From Rhodothermaceae bacterium (GTDB lineage: Bacteria; Bacteroidota; Rhodothermia; Rhodothermales; Rubricoccaceae): a stretch of 42,006 nt of DNA. The translations under genes were made by a program, and so were the position numbers. Shown here one piece after another: positions 38,542 to 42,006 of this stretch (positions within the stretch are counted from its first letter, which is position 1; each line of letters begins with the position of its first letter). The DNA lies in NCBI GenBank assembly GCA_013003465.1, contig JABDIZ010000363.1:1-42006 (forward strand). The letters run 5' to 3'. The notes under the pieces are model-generated. The model was not told the origin of the DNA and did no database searches. It worked only from the letters and a program-made list of their open reading frames with translations.

Positions 38542-41379
38542 GTGTCCCTTCCCGCTCAACTTCCCGATGGTCTCGTGGTCGAGGCCGAAGGCGAAGGCAT
38601 CTCCGTCCCGCTCTCGCGCCAAGTCAACCTGCTCGGCGCGCTCCTCGGCCGAGCGATCCGCGAGCGCTACGGCGAGGACACGTTCCGGCTCGTTGAAGAC
38701 CTGCGCGGCCTCTGTCGCGACGCCGCCCGAACGAACAATGCGGCCAAGCACGACGAGGCGGCCCGTCTGATTGCCGGGCAGGCGCTCGACACGCTCACGG
38801 CGGTCCTGCGCGCCTTCACGACGTTCTTCCACCTCGTCAACAAAGCCGAGCAACTGGAGATCGTGCGAATTAACCGCGAGCGGGCCCGTGCCGCCACCGA
38901 CGACGCACCGCGCGGCGAGTCTGTCGCCGACGCCGTCCATGAACTAAAGACGGCAGGGAAAGCGCTGAACGAGGTGCGCACCCTGCTCCAGCGCCTCGAC
39001 ATCCAGCCGACGTTCACTGCGCACCCGACCGAAGCGCGGCGCCGCACCATCCTGCTCCACCAGCAGCGCATCGCCGACCTGCTCGAAGCGCTCCGTGCAC
39101 CCGACACGACACCCGCCGAAGAGGACGCCCTCGTCCGCGCCATCGAGAACGCGATCCGCCTGCTCCTGGCCACCGACGAGATCCGCCCCGCGGCTGTGAC
39201 CGTCGAGGACGAGGTGCGCCACGGGCTCTACTTCATCGGCACGAGCGTGTGGGAGACCGTACCGCGCATCCACGCCGACCTGCGTCGTGCCCTCCGCACG
39301 TATTACGGCGGCGAACAGGACGAGGAGGCGCTGGCCCTCCCGCCGTTTCTGCGGTATCGCTCGTGGATCGGCGGCGACCGCGACGGCAACCCGCGCGTGA
39401 CGCCGCAGGTGACGGCGTGGACGCTCCGGGTGCACCGAGAAGACGCCCTCTTGCTCCACCGCCGCGCGCTCGATGCGCTCCGTCTCGTCCTCTCGCCCTC
39501 GGATCGGCAGACGCCCGTGCCCGGTGCGCTGCGCGACTCCATCGAGGCCGACCGCGCCGTGGTGGATCTGCCCGAGCGCCGCTGGCGGCAGAACAGGCAC
39601 GAGCCTGTCCGCCTCAAGCTGATGCTGATGCAGGCCAAGCTCGACCGCCTGCTCGACGAGCTGGATGCCCCCTCGGGCGAGTTCCTCGCCTACAGCGCGA
39701 CAGAGTACCGGGCCGACCTCGTGCTCCTCGCCGACGCGCTGCGCGAGGCGGGGCTCGGCGCCCTCGCAGACGAGGGGCCGCTCGCCGACCTACGCGTGCA
39801 GGCTGAGGCCTTCGGCTTCCACCTCGCCGCGCTCGATCTGCGGCAGCACAGCCGTGTCCACGAAGCCGCCGTCGCGGATCTGCTGCGCCTTGCGGGCGTG
39901 ATGGAGGACTACGCGGCGCTCGATGAAGCGGAGCGCCTGCTCGTTCTCTCGGCCGAACTCCGCAACCCGCGCCCGTTGCTCCCGCCGGACCCGGCGTTGC
40001 ACGAAGACACGCGCCGGGTGCTCGACGTGCTGCTCATCGCGCGGCAGGCGCTGCGGCGCGAGCCCGAAGCCCTCGGCTCGTACGTCATCTCGATGACCGA
40101 CGCCGTCAGTGACGTACTGGAGGTCCTGTTGCTGCTCAAGGAGACGGGCCTGTGGCGCTTGCTGGCCGACGGCCGCGTGGAGAGCGCGCTGGACGTGGCG
40201 CCGCTCTTCGAAACCATCGCCGATCTGGAGCATGCCGAGGCGCTCTTGGAGCAGCTCTTCACGAACCCGGTGTACGTCCGTCACCTTGTCTCGCGAGGGC
40301 GGATGCAGGAGGTAATGCTCGGCTACTCCGACTCCAACAAGGACGGCGGCTACTGGATGGCCAACTGGGCGTTGCACAAAGCACAGGGCGCCATCGCTCG
40401 CGTCTGCCACAGCTTCGACGTAGACCTGCGGTTCTTCCACGGGCGTGGCGGTACGGTCGGGCGCGGCGGCGGGCGGGCCAACCAGGCCATCCGCGCCATG
40501 CCACCCGAGGCGCAGAACGGCCGCATCCGCTTCACGGAGCAGGGCGAAGTCATCTCGTTCCGCTACGCCCACCCCGGCATCGCGCGGCGGCACCTCGAAC
40601 AGATCGTCCACGCGCAACTGGGCGCCCTCGCCGAGGCGCCTGCGCAGGCCTCCCGCGAGCAGGCCTACGAGGGGCCGACAGTCGATCCGCAGCGTGCGCT
40701 GATGCAGCAGATCGCCGACCGATCGATGGACGCCTATCGCGCGCTCATCGACGCGCCGGACTTCTGGCCGTGGTACCTCGCCGCCACGCCCATCGAGCAC
40801 ATCGCCGGGCTGCCGATGGCCTCGCGGCCCGTCTCGCGCAAGGCCGCTTCCGAGGTGGACTTCGAAGGCCTCCGCGCGATTCCGTGGGTCTTCGGCTGGA
40901 CGCAGCCGCGCTACACCGTGCCCGGCTGGTATGGCGTGGGCCAGGGCCTGGCGAACGCCCTCGCCGCCGATGCCGAGGCAGCGGGCGAACTCCAGGCGAT
41001 GCACGCCGACTGGCCGTTCTTCCAGGCCGTGGCGGGTAACGCCCTCCGCGAGATGGCGCGGGCGCGCTTCGTGATCGCTCGGCGTTACGCCGCGATGGCA
41101 GACGAACCCGTCCACGAGACGCTGGTGGACGAATTCGAGCGAGCCGAGCGTGCGTTGCTACGCATCACCGGACAAGAACGGCTGCTGGCGCACAGCCCCG
41201 TCATCGAGAAGTCGATTCGCCTCCGCAATCCCTACACCGACGTACTCAACCTCGTCCAACTCGACCTGATGCGGCGCTGGCGAGCCGGAGGCGCCGATGG
41301 AGAGGCCGCCGAGGCGCTCCGTGCCGCGCTGTTCGTCTCGCTCAACGGCATCGCGGCGGCGATGCAGAGCACCGGCTGA
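38542..41379 (+). CDS. ppc: Phosphoenolpyruvate carboxylase
   Basis: Carboxylates PEP with bicarbonate to oxaloacetate, feeding the TCA cycle. 945 residues from GTG 38542. Motifs: FTAHPTEARRRTILLHQQRI (catalytic H161), IGGDRDGNPRVT, LGYSDSNKDGGYWMANWALHKAQ (from about 597), FFHGRGGTVGRGGGR (from about 632) and FTEQGEVISFRYAHPGIARRHLEQ; the C-terminus NGIAAAMQSTG is the conserved tail with Ser where Asn is common. The length is the usual one. Regulation cannot be read from sequence. Confidence 0.96.
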   Translation: MSLPAQLPDGLVVEAEGEGISVPLSRQVNLLGALLGRAIRERYGEDTFRLVEDLRGLCRDAARTNNAAKHDEAARLIAGQALDTLTAVLRAFTTFFHLVNKAEQLEIVRINRERARAATDDAPRGESVADAVHELKTAGKALNEVRTLLQRLDIQPTFTAHPTEARRRTILLHQQRIADLLEALRAPDTTPAEEDALVRAIENAIRLLLATDEIRPAAVTVEDEVRHGLYFIGTSVWETVPRIHADLRRALRTYYGGEQDEEALALPPFLRYRSWIGGDRDGNPRVTPQVTAWTLRVHREDALLLHRRALDALRLVLSPSDRQTPVPGALRDSIEADRAVVDLPERRWRQNRHEPVRLKLMLMQAKLDRLLDELDAPSGEFLAYSATEYRADLVLLADALREAGLGALADEGPLADLRVQAEAFGFHLAALDLRQHSRVHEAAVADLLRLAGVMEDYAALDEAERLLVLSAELRNPRPLLPPDPALHEDTRRVLDVLLIARQALRREPEALGSYVISMTDAVSDVLEVLLLLKETGLWRLLADGRVESALDVAPLFETIADLEHAEALLEQLFTNPVYVRHLVSRGRMQEVMLGYSDSNKDGGYWMANWALHKAQGAIARVCHSFDVDLRFFHGRGGTVGRGGGRANQAIRAMPPEAQNGRIRFTEQGEVISFRYAHPGIARRHLEQIVHAQLGALAEAPAQASREQAYEGPTVDPQRALMQQIADRSMDAYRALIDAPDFWPWYLAATPIEHIAGLPMASRPVSRKAASEVDFEGLRAIPWVFGWTQPRYTVPGWYGVGQGLANALAADAEAAGELQAMHADWPFFQAVAGNALREMARARFVIARRYAAMADEPVHETLVDEFERAERALLRITGQERLLAHSPVIEKSIRLRNPYTDVLNLVQLDLMRRWRAGGADGEAAEALRAALFVSLNGIAAAMQSTG

Positions 41380-41436
41380 GAAGCCGGGCACGGACGGGAC
41401 CTCGCTGCGTTGAAGCAGCCCTTCTCGGAGCCGCTC

Positions 41437-42006
41437 ATGCGCATCTGCATCCTTCACAACCCCAGCGCGGGCCACGCCACCGACTTCAGGTCAGTGCAGC
41501 AGTCGCTTGCCATGCGCGACGACCTCACGCTGGTGGAGCCAACATCGCCCGAGGCACTTTACGAAGCTGTCGCCGAGGCCGCGCGGGAGGGCTACGACGT
41601 GATTGCGGCGGCCGGAGGCGACCGTGCACCTCGTAGTTAATGCGCTCATGGCCATCGGCACGAGCGCGGCCGATCGGCCCGACCTCGCCGTGCTGCCGCT
41701 CGGCACCGACAACGACTACGCGCGCACGCTCGCTGTCCCGCTGCATGCCGGACAAGCCTTGGCCCTCATCGGGCGCGGCATCCGTCGGGTCATGGAGGTC
41801 ATTCGGGTCGAGTGTGCAGAGGAGGCCCCTTGTTTCGCGATCAACCTGTGCTCGGGGGGCTTCACGGCCGACATGCGTGAGGCGCTGACCGATGAGCGCA
41901 AAGACCGCTGGGGCGCGCTCGCCTACCTGATGGCCGGCGCCGAGACGCTGCCCAATCGCACCACGTACCGGGTCCAACTCGCCTACGATGACGGGCCATC
42001 GGAAGC
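41437..42006 (+). pseudogene. Diacylglycerol/lipid kinase (YegS/BmrU-type), frameshifted, 3' partial
   Basis: The first frame from ATG 41437 gives MRICILHNPSAGHATDF ... VIAAAGGD, the start of a DAGK catalytic domain, then runs into a stop at 41638. The next frame (+1, from GTG 41624) continues the domain without a break to the window end: VHLVVNALMAIGTSAADRPDLAVLPLGTDNDYART (GTDNDYA where GTGNDFA is usual), INLCSGGFTADMRE, and so on. Between AAGGD and VHLVV one base is present where six would give the invariant GGDGT, so five bases are missing. Either a real inactivating deletion or a sequencing error. The lipid substrate is not known. Confidence 0.8.

Noticed and set aside
1..42006. tRNA genes, CRISPR arrays, insertion sequences or prophage
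   Set aside because: No cloverleaf-like sequence, regularly spaced repeats, transposase or integrase motif was seen when reading the intergenic regions; the Rad52-like gene alone is not evidence for prophage.

Overview
The window looks like ordinary chromosome of a high-GC member of the Bacteroidota, most likely a Rhodothermia/Rhodothermales type (Rubrivirga, Rubricoccus or Salinibacter relatives). This is inferred from a short primary sigma factor of the Bacteroidota type, two secreted proteins ending in type IX secretion sorting domains, several lipoproteins and beta-barrels, start codons preceded by pyrimidine-rich leaders without Shine-Dalgarno sequences, and a recurring TAnnTT(C/G)(C/G)G box about 20-28 nt upstream of many starts. 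I saw no tRNA, rRNA, CRISPR array or intact mobile element.

Layout. 1-4034: a GAF plus GGDEF-like sensor fragment, deoB, a small membrane protein, a MenI/PaaI-type thioesterase, a decayed gene, and two tandem EutN/CcmL-type microcompartment vertex proteins. 8855-4031 (minus): folP, cdaA (c-di-AMP synthase), pcm and a YqaA-type DedA protein, packed as an operon, followed by a charged secreted protein and a PHB-depolymerase-like lipoprotein esterase. 9104-16109: rpoD, an SDR preceded by an aldo/keto reductase remnant, a two-domain fasciclin lipoprotein, an M13 peptidase, a DkgB-like reductase (minus) and a membrane protein. 19339-16106 (minus): a very large peptidase MA / PD40 propeller / barrel protein. 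19523-20988: a DUF559-like nuclease-fold protein and a Rad52-family annealing protein. 21148-26958: a LamG/T9SS protein, a UlaG-type hydrolase, an outer-membrane protein, a YfcE-type phosphoesterase and a GAF-GAF-PP2C phosphatase. 28559-26955 (minus): a T9SS-sorted propeller protein.

28769-34820 is a tight four-gene unit: an SdiA-regulated-type lipoprotein; a 1245-residue lipoprotein joining a degenerate metallophosphoesterase, a kinase-like middle region and an Omp85-like barrel; a PycTM (Pycsar-effector-like) membrane protein with a coiled coil in place of an HD domain; and SixA phosphohistidine phosphatase. A GAF/PAS histidine kinase follows. This is the best candidate for an undescribed cell-envelope signalling system.

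37203-42006: an unknown basic protein, a DUF971 protein, an ICMT-type methyltransferase, PEP carboxylase, and a diacylglycerol/lipid kinase broken by a frameshift exactly at its GGDGT motif and cut by the window end.

Genes are packed extremely tightly. Three convergent pairs share a 4-bp YTAG in which both stop codons lie, and a fourth overlaps by 31 bp. Structured non-coding elements include an ATTGTCACAAT palindrome, a tandem 16-bp repeat in the rpoD leader, a nested repeat at 19422-19452, a long inverted repeat before rad52, and a REP-like palindrome read through in frame inside deoB.
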